From positions 204,758-268,757 of the forward strand of contig CAVXXB010000021.1 in the NCBI GenBank assembly GCA_963765585.1: 64,000 nt of DNA, read 5' to 3'. Below the pieces are notes generated by a model, which saw only the letters and a list, made by a program, of their open reading frames with translations, was not told where the DNA came from and searched no databases. A program made the position numbers and the translations under genes. This document shows, in pieces, positions 36,338 through 45,431 of the stretch (position 1 is the stretch's first letter; the number at the start of each line of letters is the position of its first letter). The stretch comes from CAVXXB01 sp963765585 (GTDB lineage: Bacteria; Calditrichota; Calditrichia; JAJRVZ01).

Positions 36338-38543
36338 ATGGCGAATAATAGCGCAACCGCGGCTCATTATCAAGGCCTTTCTCTGGAAAATGAATCCGGG
36401 CAGATCATTGCAAGTCTGGAAGACCAGCTGAAAACTTCAAAAATTAATATCCGAGATTTCAGCAAAATTTGTAAACCTGGCAGCCAGCAAAGTGGACAGT
36501 GAGATCGAAAACGGATTGAAAATTATTCTTGAGTATATGAGAATTGACCGTTGTACATTTGCCGAAGTTTCCAATAACAAAAAAGATCTGTACGTCACAC
36601 ATTCATCCTACGTGCCCGGTTTTGAACCTGTAATTGATGGAAATATTGCGGATTTTTTTCCGTGGTTAGGGGAGAATCTTATATGTGGGAAAATTGTTGC
36701 AATCACAAAACCCGGCGATTTGCCAACTGTAGCAAGCGAAGAAAAAACTTATTGCCAACGAAGTGGATTAAAATCGATGCTGGCCATTCCGGTTTCAGTA
36801 GGCGGTTCGCTGATGTGTACGCTCGGGTTTCTTACTTTTAAAAAATATCATACCTGGCCAAAATATGCGATTGAACAATTGACCCTGATAGGCGAAGTTT
36901 TTGCGAATGCCATCTTTCGCAAACGTGCCGATGATGAGAGACGCGCACACCTCAAAAATCTGGCGAATCAGGTGGAATTCGAAAAACTGATATCCGATTT
37001 ATCAGCGCGGTTTGTAAGCGTTCAGCCCCGATTGGTAGCTCGAGAAATTGAACGGAGCCTGAAACTGCTGACAGACTATTTAGGTGTTGACAGAAGTACG
37101 TTATTCCGTTTTTCTAAAGATAAAAATGATCTGATACCGGTTTACACCTATGTGGTAAAAGGTGTCGAATCTCCCGGAGAAATCCCCATAAAAGAATGGT
37201 TCCCATGGGCCGCCGCAAAAATAATGTCTGGTGAGATGATCATTTTCTCGTCGGACGAAGAGTTGCCCCCAGAGGCGGAACATGACCGTGAACAATTAAA
37301 GAAAACGCTTGATTTAAAATCGGTTATTACAGTACCAATACATTTTGACGGTAGTGTGGTGTATGCGCTGTCGGTAAGTAATGTTAAGCGTCACAACAAA
37401 ATACAGAAGGAAATTGCACCCCGCTTACAAATCGTGGGTGAGATCTTCATCAATGTGCTGACACGCTGTAAAAATATGGAAGAATTGCAGAAAAAAGATA
37501 AGCAATTAAAAGCGGCTTATAATAGAATAAGTAAAATATCCGAACAACTGGCACGGGAGAACCGCTACTTTCAAAAGGAAATTAGCCTGTCTTTTCAATC
37601 CCAACAGATTATCGGAATCAGCGGTGGATTAAAATATATTTTTTACCGGATCAAACAGGTTGCGCCTAATGATACCTCGGTTCTGATTACCGGAGAAACC
37701 GGGACCGGTAAGGAACTCATTGCCCGTGCCCTGCATGAGTTCAGTCAGCTGAAGGAACGGCCTCTGATAAAAGTAGATTGTGCTACCTTGCATGACAGTG
37801 TGATTGAGAGTGAATTGTTTGGCCATGAAAAAGGATCCTTTACCGGAGCAAATGACCGGCACATCGGACGTATTGAACTGGCGGATAAAGCGACATTATT
37901 TTTAGATGAAGTAGGTGAGATTCCGTTAGCATTGCAAGCTAAACTTTTACGGGTAATCGAGTCTGGTCAATTTGAACGATTGGGTAGTGCGCATACCCGC
38001 AAAGTAAATATTCGTATCATTGCAGCCACCAATCGTGATCTTGAGGTTGAAGTAAAAAATGGTAGATTCCGCCAGGATCTTTACTACAGGTTAAACGTCT
38101 TCCCTATTTCGATACCTCCACTTAGAGAACGGATAGAAGATATCCCCTTGTTAGCTGAGCAGTTTGTCAAACGATTCAATACAAAAATGGGCAAAACAAT
38201 TACGGAGATTCCAGGGAATGTCCTGAAATCACTTCAAGACTATTCCTGGCCGGGAAATGTTCGTGAACTGGAAAATATCATAGAACGGGCGATGATTACC
38301 AGTGAAGAATCAGTATTAAAATTAATGGATCTTTTGACGGTTGATAAATCTTTGAAAGTATCTCCTGTGCCCGGCGAGACTTTATTGGAGATGGAGCAGA
38401 ATTATATCCTTAACGCATTAAAAGAATCTGGCTGGCGAATTGAAGGTAAAAATGGCGCCGCCCTAAAATTAGGCCTGCACCCGGATACACTGCGTTCCCG
38501 CATGAAAAAATACGGTATCCGCCGACCCGACGCGAACCAATGA
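36338..38543 (+). CDS. GAF-GAF sigma-54-dependent activator (frameshift near 36440)
   Basis: An FhlA-like activator of about 735 residues. ATG 36338 (MANNSATAAHYQG) opens the frame; one extra A in the A5 run at 36439-36443 shifts it, after which LISEISAKFVNL continues to 38543. An alternative start is GTG 36492. Two GAF domains (about 1-145 and 165-320 of the long frame) precede AAA+ with Walker A GETGTGKE, a GAFTGA loop in the form GSFTGA, Walker B LFLDEVGE and the R finger LPxR region (PPLRER). A Fis-type HTH ends it (GAALKLGLHPDTLRSRM). It should sense a small molecule and drive a -24/-12 promoter, probably the one at 38812. Confidence 0.88.
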
Positions 38544-38960
38544 TATCCTGAATAATTAGGGATTAGGAATGAGGAATTAATGACTCAAATTATCAACTTT
38601 TCTAATTCCAAATAACCAGTAACCAATTACAAATTACTTATTCTCTTACTCTGCATTTCTGCTAAAGCATAAAAACCCTGAAAATTTCACCAAACCCTGA
38701 TATTTCAGGGTTATTCATCACCTCTCCTTCAACATTCAATCAAGTCATTGATCGACTAAGCTGTTATTTACAAAACACTTATGCCCTGTTTATTAATCGG
38801 TATTTTAGTTGGCACGGGATTTGACAATAAAAGCACAAGGAAGTCAAATTTTTCACGGATTTGAAAAAGATTATTTGAAATTATTGCACAAACAATCGGT
38901 ATCCCCGGTCTCAAAATTAAACGAGATCAAATATTTCAAACTTGGCAGGAGGCCACTCCA
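38544..38960. other. Intergenic region between activator and ABM gene
   Basis: About 400 bases without a gene. It holds short AATTACCAATTAC-type repeats, a CCCTGAAA/TTTCAGGG inverted pair (38680-38712) that could act as a terminator stem, and a candidate sigma-54 promoter at 38812. The AT-rich stretch 38560-38760 shows nothing else. Confidence 0.5.
38812..38827 (+). promoter_or_regulatory. Candidate sigma-54 (-24/-12) promoter
   Basis: TGGCACGGGATTTGAC matches the consensus TGGCACG-N4-TTGCW except for A instead of C in the -12 GC. The GG and G(A) are spaced correctly. It lies 135 bases before the ABM-like gene and just after a sigma-54 activator gene. Confidence 0.5.
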
Positions 38961-39296
38961 ATGATCAAATTAAATATTGATGTGAAAACCCATCAGCAAA
39001 AGCATGCGGAGTTTTTACAAAACCTGGAGCAGTTATTGTCGGACTTACGCCGGGAGGAGGGAAATATGCAATACGACTATCAGCAGAGTGATGAGGATTG
39101 TACTGAAATCCAGCTCCGTGCCGAGTGGCAGAGCTGGGAAAGTCTGGAAGGCCACCTCAGAGGTGAATTTTTCGCGATTTTGCTGGGAGCCATACGTGTA
39201 CTATGCGACAAACCAGTGATCAGCATAGATAACGGATCCGGGGATCCCGAACCCGAAATAGTGCGCAATAAATTGAATGAAATAGAGAAACAATAA
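38961..39296 (+). CDS. Small ABM-like protein
   Basis: A 111-residue dimeric alpha-beta-barrel (ABM-like) protein: first strand MIKLNIDVKT, helix QNLEQLLSDLRREEGNMQYDY, strand TEIQLRAEWQSWESLEGHL and helix EFFAILLGAIRVL. It resembles the protein at 52504, which has the same place behind the second sigma-54 activator. AGGAGG precedes the ATG. It may be a sensor, chaperone or small oxygenase-like enzyme; the repeat occurrence favours an accessory role in these regulons, which is inference. Confidence 0.7.
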   Translation: MIKLNIDVKTHQQKHAEFLQNLEQLLSDLRREEGNMQYDYQQSDEDCTEIQLRAEWQSWESLEGHLRGEFFAILLGAIRVLCDKPVISIDNGSGDPEPEIVRNKLNEIEKQ

Positions 39297-39333
39297 TAAA
39301 ATCGAAATTTAAAGTTTAAAAGGAGAGCAATAA

Positions 39334-40086
39334 ATGAAATCAATTTCTCAAAATTTGTATGTGGTACTAGGTTTACTTTTTTTTACGATTGCAGCAAATG
39401 CCGATACGTTGGTTCTCAAAGACGGTAGCGTGCTACAGGGCAGCTTTACAGGCGGCACGGCTGAGGCCATTCAATTTGATGTGAATGGCAAAGTTCAAAG
39501 CGTCGCTTTGAGTGAAATCAGTTCGCTCACTTTCTCACCGCGGGAAGCCAAAACGGCCGCAGCTGTTCAACAAGCGCCAGCAGCTGTTGCTGCGGTTCCG
39601 GCAGTCACCGCCAGTGGATCCGGTACTGCGCCGGCAGGAACCAAAGTGATGATAAAAATGAAAGATGCCATTACAACTGCCAGTCATAAACAAGGATCGA
39701 AGTTCAGTGCAGAGTTGGAAACCGATCTTGTGGCAAATGGCGTGGTGATTGCACCCAAAGGCACGCTGGTATATGGCACGGTGCTGGAATCCCGTGGCGG
39801 CCGGGCGCTGGGTACATCGAGGCTTCTGGTGACATTTACCGATTTGAGCGTCAACAATCAATTGATTCCGATTGTAACCGACGATTTTGGTGCGGAAAGC
39901 GAGCCGGGTAAGGCGGCGAAAACAGTTGGTGCTGCGGCGCTGATCGGAGGCGCTGCCGGGGATGCGGGAAAAGGGGCCGCTGTAGGCGGTGCGGTGGCTC
40001 TGCTGGGCAGCCGGGGAAACCATATTCAGGTACCGGCCGGGACCATGGTGGATGTAAGCTTGAAGCAACCGGTAACCGTTCCCTGA
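39334..40086 (+). CDS. Exported glycine-zipper-like protein of unknown function
   Basis: A 250-residue protein with a signal peptide (GLLFFTIAANA-D). Residues 25-70 form a DTLVLKDGSVLQGSF strand pair common in bacterial envelope proteins, followed by an Ala/Pro-rich linker (about 72-105). A C-terminal domain (APAGTKVMIKMKDAI to VDVSLKQPVTVP) contains a Gly/Ala-rich zipper (GAAALIGGAAGDAGKGAAVGG). It is probably periplasmic or outer-membrane associated. AAAGGAGA precedes the ATG. No enzymatic motif is seen. Confidence 0.7.
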   Translation: MKSISQNLYVVLGLLFFTIAANADTLVLKDGSVLQGSFTGGTAEAIQFDVNGKVQSVALSEISSLTFSPREAKTAAAVQQAPAAVAAVPAVTASGSGTAPAGTKVMIKMKDAITTASHKQGSKFSAELETDLVANGVVIAPKGTLVYGTVLESRGGRALGTSRLLVTFTDLSVNNQLIPIVTDDFGAESEPGKAAKTVGAAALIGGAAGDAGKGAAVGGAVALLGSRGNHIQVPAGTMVDVSLKQPVTVP

Positions 40087-40192
40087 GTATTTATTATCTT
40101 AAAATCAACTAATAAATATCTGGCTGCATTCAAGTGTATCTCTGATCCCGGCTGGATAAATTGTCATAGATTATGTATTGGAGGAAAGTACC

Positions 40193-40813
40193 ATGATGTT
40201 TTTTTGCAAGAAGTCAGTTTTATGGAGTTTTAGTGGTCTGATAATTATTATAGTTCCGGCCGTTTTCTTTTCCTGTTATCCGGGTGATACCCTCACACCG
40301 GCCGATACGGACATTATATCAACGTTTTACAAATCTGATTTTGATTTTTCCAGCAAAACTACCTTTGCTATGCCGGATACACTAATCCAGGTTGCCAGGG
40401 ACGATGCTGAACCGGCAGATATCTCACATCAATATGATCAGATAATTTTGGATCGAATCGCACAGAATCTGGTTAATCTTGGGTATACCAGGGTAGATGA
40501 TCCGGCTGAAGCCGATGTACATGTCTTGCCCTTTGTCAGCAGTTCTACCTGGGTAACCGGCGGCTGTTACTGGTATTGGGGGTATTGGTATGGCTACTCG
40601 GGTTACTGCTATCCTGTGGCATATAGTTATACCACCGGCTCGCTAGTGATCGCCATGAGCGACCCGGATAACACTGAGGATACAACCGTATTATGGCTTG
40701 CCGGAATCAACGGTCTGATGTCCGGATCGACTGCGGTGGATTTTAATGCGCGCATCAACCAGAACATTGATCAGGCTTTTATGCAGTCGCCCTACCTGGG
40801 AGAAGGAAAGTAG
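40193..40813 (+). CDS. DUF4136-type lipoprotein
   Basis: A 206-residue lipoprotein; ATG 40193 is chosen for its GGAGG. The signal ends in a lipobox (VPAVFFSC-Y, C14-C16 region from the ATG). The mature part follows the DUF4136 plan: FDFSSKTTFAMPD, a helix before LVNLGYTRVDDPAEADVHV, and an aromatic YWYWGYWYGYSGYCYP segment, ending with NARINQNIDQAFMQSPY. The role is unknown; the family is common in the envelope of Bacteroidetes-like bacteria. A truncated relative is at 62514. Confidence 0.8.
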   Translation: MMFFCKKSVLWSFSGLIIIIVPAVFFSCYPGDTLTPADTDIISTFYKSDFDFSSKTTFAMPDTLIQVARDDAEPADISHQYDQIILDRIAQNLVNLGYTRVDDPAEADVHVLPFVSSSTWVTGGCYWYWGYWYGYSGYCYPVAYSYTTGSLVIAMSDPDNTEDTTVLWLAGINGLMSGSTAVDFNARINQNIDQAFMQSPYLGEGK

Positions 40814-40872
40814 GTCGGTAACGATGCAGCCGCTTTGTGCCCGGAATGATGGCTTATTGGTAGCACCTATAT

Positions 40873-40907
40873 GTCATTACGAGGAGCAAAGCGACGAAGT
40901 AATCTCC
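40873..40907. repeat. Dispersed GTCATTACGAGGAGC-type repeat
   Basis: GTCATTACGAGGAGCAAAGC followed by GACGAAGTAATCTC, a short inverted repeat family seen in many bacterial genomes. It lies between the DUF4136 and barrel genes. Confidence 0.7.
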
Positions 40908-40974
40908 TTTCGGGGTTTGTACCAGGTATTTTGTATAAAAATTACAGGTTTAATCATTATCATGGAGTTATAAA

Positions 40975-41604
40975 ATGAGATCAACAAAATTTTATGTATG
41001 GATAGTCTTAACAGTGGTATTTTGCCTCACCCTTACCGGAACCGGGCTGGCACAGAAATGGTCCACCGCCATGAGTTACCAGATTTCACTACCCGGTGGG
41101 GACACCAAAGAATTTATTGAAAGTACCAGCTTCCGCGGGATGGGGCTGGATTTTAGAAAGGAAATAAATTCTGCCACTACGGTCGGACTGTTTTTTGGCT
41201 GGAATGTTTTTTACGAACGCACCACTAAAACTATTGAGATTAACACCGATAATCCCGGCGCCCTCACCGGTACCCAGGACCGGTATCTCAATTCCTTTCC
41301 GATCATGCTTTCCCTGCAACGGTCATTTGGCAGTTCGGGTGGCTTGCAGCCCTATGTCGGTCTGAATATCGGCGGTTTTATCATGGCCCAGGAACTAGGA
41401 ATTGGTCTCAGGTTATTTAGTGATACTCAGTGGCAGTGGGGCGGCGCCCCTGAACTGGGTGTGATCATCCCGGTTGACATAGATGTCGACCTGGTTATTA
41501 ATGCAAAATATAATTATGCTTTTACCGGCGAATCAGCCGTAGGCGCAGACGTAAATCATTCATACATCATGATCGGCATTGGTTGTGCCTGGAGTGGGTA
41601 TTGA
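40975..41604 (+). CDS. Outer-membrane beta-barrel protein
   Basis: A 209-residue protein with a signal peptide (LTVVFCLTLTGTGLA-Q) and alternating strands typical of an eight-stranded OmpW/OMP_b-brl barrel: GMGLDFRKEINSATTVGLFF, LQPYVGLNIGGFIMAQELG and a closing YIMIGIGCAWSGY. It may be a pore or adhesion/scaffold barrel. It is in the same direction as the module A genes. ATGGAG-type ribosome signal upstream is acceptable. Confidence 0.75.
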   Translation: MRSTKFYVWIVLTVVFCLTLTGTGLAQKWSTAMSYQISLPGGDTKEFIESTSFRGMGLDFRKEINSATTVGLFFGWNVFYERTTKTIEINTDNPGALTGTQDRYLNSFPIMLSLQRSFGSSGGLQPYVGLNIGGFIMAQELGIGLRLFSDTQWQWGGAPELGVIIPVDIDVDLVINAKYNYAFTGESAVGADVNHSYIMIGIGCAWSGY

Positions 41605-41691
41605 GGGGCTGGGTACTCGGCGCTAGGCACTCGGCACTGGCCAGAGTTTGGATGATCTGGTCCCGATTTACCGACTGTCGAAGACCCCGTT

Positions 41692-42384
41692 TTACGAGGG
41701 AGAGAGACGTATTTATCGGACTATAAGATGATTGATATTGATAAGAATTTTATCAAGAATAACAAACAACCACCATACTAGGGAGAAACAAAATGAACAA
41801 ATTACTTTTAATCATTTTCTTAATGATCGCAATGATCTCAACTACTATTGCACAGGATGTGGATAGTTTTATTGAATTGTTGCGCTCTGATGTAAAAACC
41901 GGGAAAAAAGAAATCATCACAGAGGTGATGGAGTTTACCGAGGCAGAGGCCACTGCATTTTGGCCGGAGTATCGCAATTATGAACTGGATCTGGATAAAC
42001 TGGGAGATGCGCGTATGGTAATGATCAAGGATTATGCTGATAATATTGACACCATGACCGACGATAAGGCCAAAAAAATAATTGGCAAAGCTTTCGACTT
42101 CAGGGAAGACCGTCTGAAACTGCAAAATAAGTACTTCAAGAAATTCGCTAAAATTATAACGCCAATTAAAGCAGCCCAGTGGGTACAGGTGGAAAACCAG
42201 ATCACTCTTTTAATAGATCTGCAGATATCCTCAGAACTACCGCTGATAGAGAAACCGGAAGCCAGCGAACAAGATTAATCTCAAAAAAGGAGGCACATAA
42301 TGAAATACCTATCAATTATTTTATTATTTCTTTTCATGAGCCTGAGTCTGGCTCAGGCACAGTACAAAGCAGGCTCGAGCATGC
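41692..42384. repeat. Duplicated segment, copy 1 (partner at 61524-62205)
   Basis: From TTACGAGGGAGAGAGACGT through the Spy-like gene and into the signal-peptide region of the following barrel gene, the sequence is nearly identical to 61524-62205. The order continues in both places to a rhodanese gene and an identical tail, so it is the left part of a larger direct duplication. Confidence 0.85.
41793..42278 (+). CDS. Exported Spy/CpxP-like helical protein, copy 1
   Basis: A 161-residue periplasmic protein with signal peptide (LLIIFLMIAMISTTIA-Q). The mature part is helical with FWPEYRNYELDLDKLGDAR, a MTDDKAKKIIGKAFDFRE helix pair and KAAQWVQVENQI, a pattern found in exported Spy/LTXXQ-like proteins that act as envelope chaperones or metal sensors. 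It differs from the copy at 61625 by only seven residues. AGGGAG precedes the ATG. Confidence 0.75.
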   Translation: MNKLLLIIFLMIAMISTTIAQDVDSFIELLRSDVKTGKKEIITEVMEFTEAEATAFWPEYRNYELDLDKLGDARMVMIKDYADNIDTMTDDKAKKIIGKAFDFREDRLKLQNKYFKKFAKIITPIKAAQWVQVENQITLLIDLQISSELPLIEKPEASEQD

Positions 42385-42884
42385 TTATTCTAAATTTCGG
42401 GTTTACCTGGGCAACACCGGAAGATGATAAATATGAACTGGATGGCAACAACTTTACACTGTGTTATGAGGCTTCGGACCTGGGTGGTAACTGGTCTGGT
42501 GGCATTGGTATTGGATATATGACAACCTCGGCTGATTCTATAAACTCATCGGGATCAACAGTGAGCCGGCTGAATGCGGTGAATTACGAGGTCGTACCTG
42601 TTTTTTTATATGGACGGTATATGTTTGGCTCGGATCAGATCAAAGGATATATCGGCGGCGGCGGAGGCATCCAATTTTCTACGGCCGATTTTTTCAGGGA
42701 AAGTGTTCAGCTTGAGGCAAAAGATAGCGGACTCATGATTGGCGGTATGGCAGGCGTGAATTATTTTATAAATGATAAGATTCTGATAAATGGCAATTAT
42801 AACCTGAGCTGGCTCCAGAATGCATATTACAAGGATGGCTTGGTACAAAATTTTACGATTGGACTGGGATATCAATTCTTTTAG
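42300..42884 (+). CDS. Outer-membrane beta-barrel protein (OMP_b-brl)
   Basis: A 194-residue barrel with signal peptide (LLFLFMSLSLAQA-Q). Strand-rich sequence includes GFTWATPEDDKYELDGNNFT, GIGIGYMTTSADS, GYIGGGGGIQFS and the final FTIGLGYQFF, the aromatic C-terminus used by BAM. AAAGGAGG precedes the ATG. A shortened, frameshifted relative follows the second Spy-like copy at 62132. Confidence 0.8.
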   Translation: MKYLSIILLFLFMSLSLAQAQYKAGSSMLILNFGFTWATPEDDKYELDGNNFTLCYEASDLGGNWSGGIGIGYMTTSADSINSSGSTVSRLNAVNYEVVPVFLYGRYMFGSDQIKGYIGGGGGIQFSTADFFRESVQLEAKDSGLMIGGMAGVNYFINDKILINGNYNLSWLQNAYYKDGLVQNFTIGLGYQFF

Positions 42885-42903
42885 TATATAAGGAGCGACC
42901 TTC

Positions 42904-43740
42904 ATGAAGACAAAGAAGATAAAAGCAGAACCGCGAGTCTATTCCCGCCGGGATATGTTGACCGGATCTGCCTCACTCATTGCAGGAGGACTGATCGGCG
43001 GAACAGCAATGGCGCATGCGACTTCAGATACGACTAGCCAACCAGATACCCCGCCACCACTACCCTGGAAGTGGGTTACGCTCGATCCTCTGGAGGTAGG
43101 CAGAAGGGCTTACAAAAATTATGTGAACAAGGGCGGCTGCGGGGCGACAACTTACCTGGCATTCCTGAGTCTGCTTAGGGAGAAGGTAGGTTATCCCTGG
43201 ACGACCTTGCCGGATATGATGATGATCCATGCCGGATCCGGATACGCAGGCCATGGCACTTTGTGTGGCGCTTTGGGCAGCACTTCCCTCATCATCAACC
43301 TGGTGACTTACGACCCGGAGAACGGTATTTATAAGCAAATAATCGATCGAATGTTCTGGTGGTATGCGAAACAGGAATTTCCATCCGACCGCTTTGACGA
43401 TATTTGCGAGATACCCGGGCAGGTCAAAGTAAAGGCCATGTCGCCGCTGTGCCACACCTCAGTATCGAAGTGGGTTCTGACTGCGGGTGAAGAAGTGTCC
43501 TCAAAAGCGAAGATGGAACGCTGCGCCAAGGTGGCTGGTGAGGTCGCCTACACAGCAACACTTGCACTCAACGAGTACTTCGATGGAAAGTGGACCCCTC
43601 CGCTGTGGGAACCATCGAAGGAGATCGAGCATTGTCTGGAGTGTCATGGTCCGGATAACGAAGAACATTCGAATGAGGGCATGAATAACCAACAGGGTCA
43701 TATGGAATGCCTGATGTGCCATAGCGACCATACCCTTTGA
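42904..43740 (+). CDS. Tat-exported C_GCAxxG_C_C protein with two c-type haem motifs
   Basis: A 278-residue protein. A twin-arginine signal (YSRRDMLTGSASLIAGG) starts it. Residues 60-215 match the C_GCAxxG_C_C redox family (NKGGCGATTYLAFL, GTLCGALGSTS, later CHTSVSKW and ERCAKVAGEVA). The C-terminus adds CLECHG and CLMCHS, two CXXCH haem sites. This suggests a periplasmic electron-transfer protein carrying disulfide/metal redox plus two haems. It precedes the DszB-like gene by 91 bases and is probably co-expressed. The substrate is unknown; the haem-bearing fusion is unusual to my knowledge. Confidence 0.85.
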   Translation: MKTKKIKAEPRVYSRRDMLTGSASLIAGGLIGGTAMAHATSDTTSQPDTPPPLPWKWVTLDPLEVGRRAYKNYVNKGGCGATTYLAFLSLLREKVGYPWTTLPDMMMIHAGSGYAGHGTLCGALGSTSLIINLVTYDPENGIYKQIIDRMFWWYAKQEFPSDRFDDICEIPGQVKVKAMSPLCHTSVSKWVLTAGEEVSSKAKMERCAKVAGEVAYTATLALNEYFDGKWTPPLWEPSKEIEHCLECHGPDNEEHSNEGMNNQQGHMECLMCHSDHTL

Positions 43741-43831
43741 TTGAGAATTGCAATAATGGAAAAAGACTTCAAAAATCATAACATGAACACCCGTCTGAGG
43801 TGTTGGAATATTTATCTTAAAGGAGAGTAAC

Positions 43832-45118
43832 ATGAGTGATAACAAGAAAAAATCAACAACCATCTCTCGCCGTACTTTTGTGAAAAACACCGGAATAGCA
43901 GCCGCTGCAGGTATCGCGGCGCTTGGTGCGGTCGGTGCAGCAACTCCGGCCATGGCGCAGCAAAAGAAAATATCCACAACAGTACCATTAAATTGGAAAG
44001 AGGTGTGGTTCACCAACTGTCCGATGATTTCTGCCAACAATGTCGACCAGGAGCTGGGTTGGTGTCGTGAGGAGTTTAAGAAGATTGGCGTCGAGTACGC
44101 CTACTTTCGCCACGCGCCCGAGAACAACTGGTACCCGCACTATGTCCACAACCTGGATAACCTGATCCGTTTCGGCGGACTGTACCCTCCCATCCATGTC
44201 CACGCCGACCTACGGCGCACGGTGCTGCTGGGGGCGACGTGGGTCTACGAGGGTGGAGTGATGCAGGTCCGCTCCCGCGACAAGATCTTCCGTGTGAAAG
44301 ACCTCAAGGGCAAGAAGATCGGCATCACCAAGAGCCTGAACACGATCAAGAATGACTGGTGGCGCATCCAGGAGCATATGGGCATCGAAAATATCCTGAT
44401 GCTGAATGACATGTCCATGAAGGATATTGAGCTTGTCGAGTTTCCCTACCCGGATGACTGGTATGACAAACCCGAGATGCTGACCCCGCCGATGAACAAC
44501 CCGTCTGAGTTGTGGTTGAGGCGTGACCATAAGCATGATTACGCTTTCCGCCCGTTGGAGAAGGCACTACTCGACGGCACCGTGGATGCTATCTACAATC
44601 AGATGGGACAATTGGGACAGCTCTCAGAGGCTACGGGTGAAATCAAGTCAATCTTCGACCTGTCCAAGTACCCGGACTGGACGATTCAGGTTGCCAACAC
44701 TCCGGCCGTTATCACCTGTACCGATGTGATGGCCAAGGAGCACCCCGAGCTGGTCATCGCCTATATGAAAGCGATGATTAAGGTCGGGCGCTGGGCCAAC
44801 GAGCACAAACACGCTGCGGCGGTCATCCTCAACAAGCAGACATTCTATCTGGATGCCGAGCACACCTACGAGGGCATCAAGCATGTTGATATGGTGCCGA
44901 GTTTGAGTGCCCAAAACCTGGAATGTATTAAAATAGGCAAGGATTTTATGGTAAAAAGGGGCTACATCAAAAACGATTTTGATGTGCATAAATGGGCAGC
45001 GCCGGAATTCCTTGAGAAGGCAGCGATTGAGGTTCTCAACGAAGAGTGGGAAAAGAGGAGTTGGGACAAGCTTCCTGAAGGCGGTGGGCTTGATGCGAAA
45101 GGCACACGGCTAGGCTAG
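43832..45118 (+). CDS. Tat-exported DszB-like protein (sulfinate desulfinase / NMT1-type binding protein fold)
   Basis: A 428-residue protein with a Tat signal (ISRRTFVKNTGIAAAAGIAA, cleavage near APAMA). The mature part has the periplasmic-binding-protein fold and resembles DszB, the 2'-hydroxybiphenyl-2-sulfinate desulfinase: FTNCPM with C63, H103, R113 in IRFGG, and WAAPEFL near the end. In DszB the triad is Cys27-His60-Arg70, with the same ten-residue His-Arg spacing. DszB is cytoplasmic, so Tat export is new here. Codons from about 44000 to 44900 are richer in G/C at third positions than in neighbours, suggesting transfer. It could instead be a NitT/TauT ABC binding protein, but no permease or ATPase is nearby. 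Confidence 0.75.
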   Translation: MSDNKKKSTTISRRTFVKNTGIAAAAGIAALGAVGAATPAMAQQKKISTTVPLNWKEVWFTNCPMISANNVDQELGWCREEFKKIGVEYAYFRHAPENNWYPHYVHNLDNLIRFGGLYPPIHVHADLRRTVLLGATWVYEGGVMQVRSRDKIFRVKDLKGKKIGITKSLNTIKNDWWRIQEHMGIENILMLNDMSMKDIELVEFPYPDDWYDKPEMLTPPMNNPSELWLRRDHKHDYAFRPLEKALLDGTVDAIYNQMGQLGQLSEATGEIKSIFDLSKYPDWTIQVANTPAVITCTDVMAKEHPELVIAYMKAMIKVGRWANEHKHAAAVILNKQTFYLDAEHTYEGIKHVDMVPSLSAQNLECIKIGKDFMVKRGYIKNDFDVHKWAAPEFLEKAAIEVLNEEWEKRSWDKLPEGGGLDAKGTRLG

Positions 45119-45431
45119 CCCTTTTAGCTCGCGTATACTGTTGATATATATATTTACCACGAAGAGCACGAAGTACACGAAGATAAGAAGCAATTTTAAA
45201 TTATGAATTTTAATTGGAAATTATAAGCATTAAAATTTTCTCTAAAATGTGGCAGCATTCTAAATTTGTAATTATATATTTTGAAAAGTGCTTCGTGGAC
45301 TTCGTGCTCTTCGTGGTTATAATTAATGAGAAATCTAAAATGAACATTCAAAGATCATCTTCCGTTCGTGCGGTGAGTATGATGTATTATGGTTATTTAC
45401 TAAATCTTTTTTATTATCAACGAGAGCAAAA
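45119..45431. other. Intergenic region with an inverted repeat
   Basis: No gene. ACCACGAAGAGCACGAAGTAC (about 45155) is inverted by CTTCGTGGACTTCGTGCTC (about 45290-45316), the CACGAAG-type dispersed repeat, about 120 bases apart. A ribosome site for the rhodanese gene is weak (GAGAGC). Confidence 0.55.

Noticed and set aside
43060..45000. Several long minus-strand ORFs
   Set aside because: Shadows opposite the haem and DszB-like genes, caused by their higher GC content.
43832..45118. Complete ABC uptake operon around the DszB-like protein
   Set aside because: No permease or ATPase gene lies on either side.
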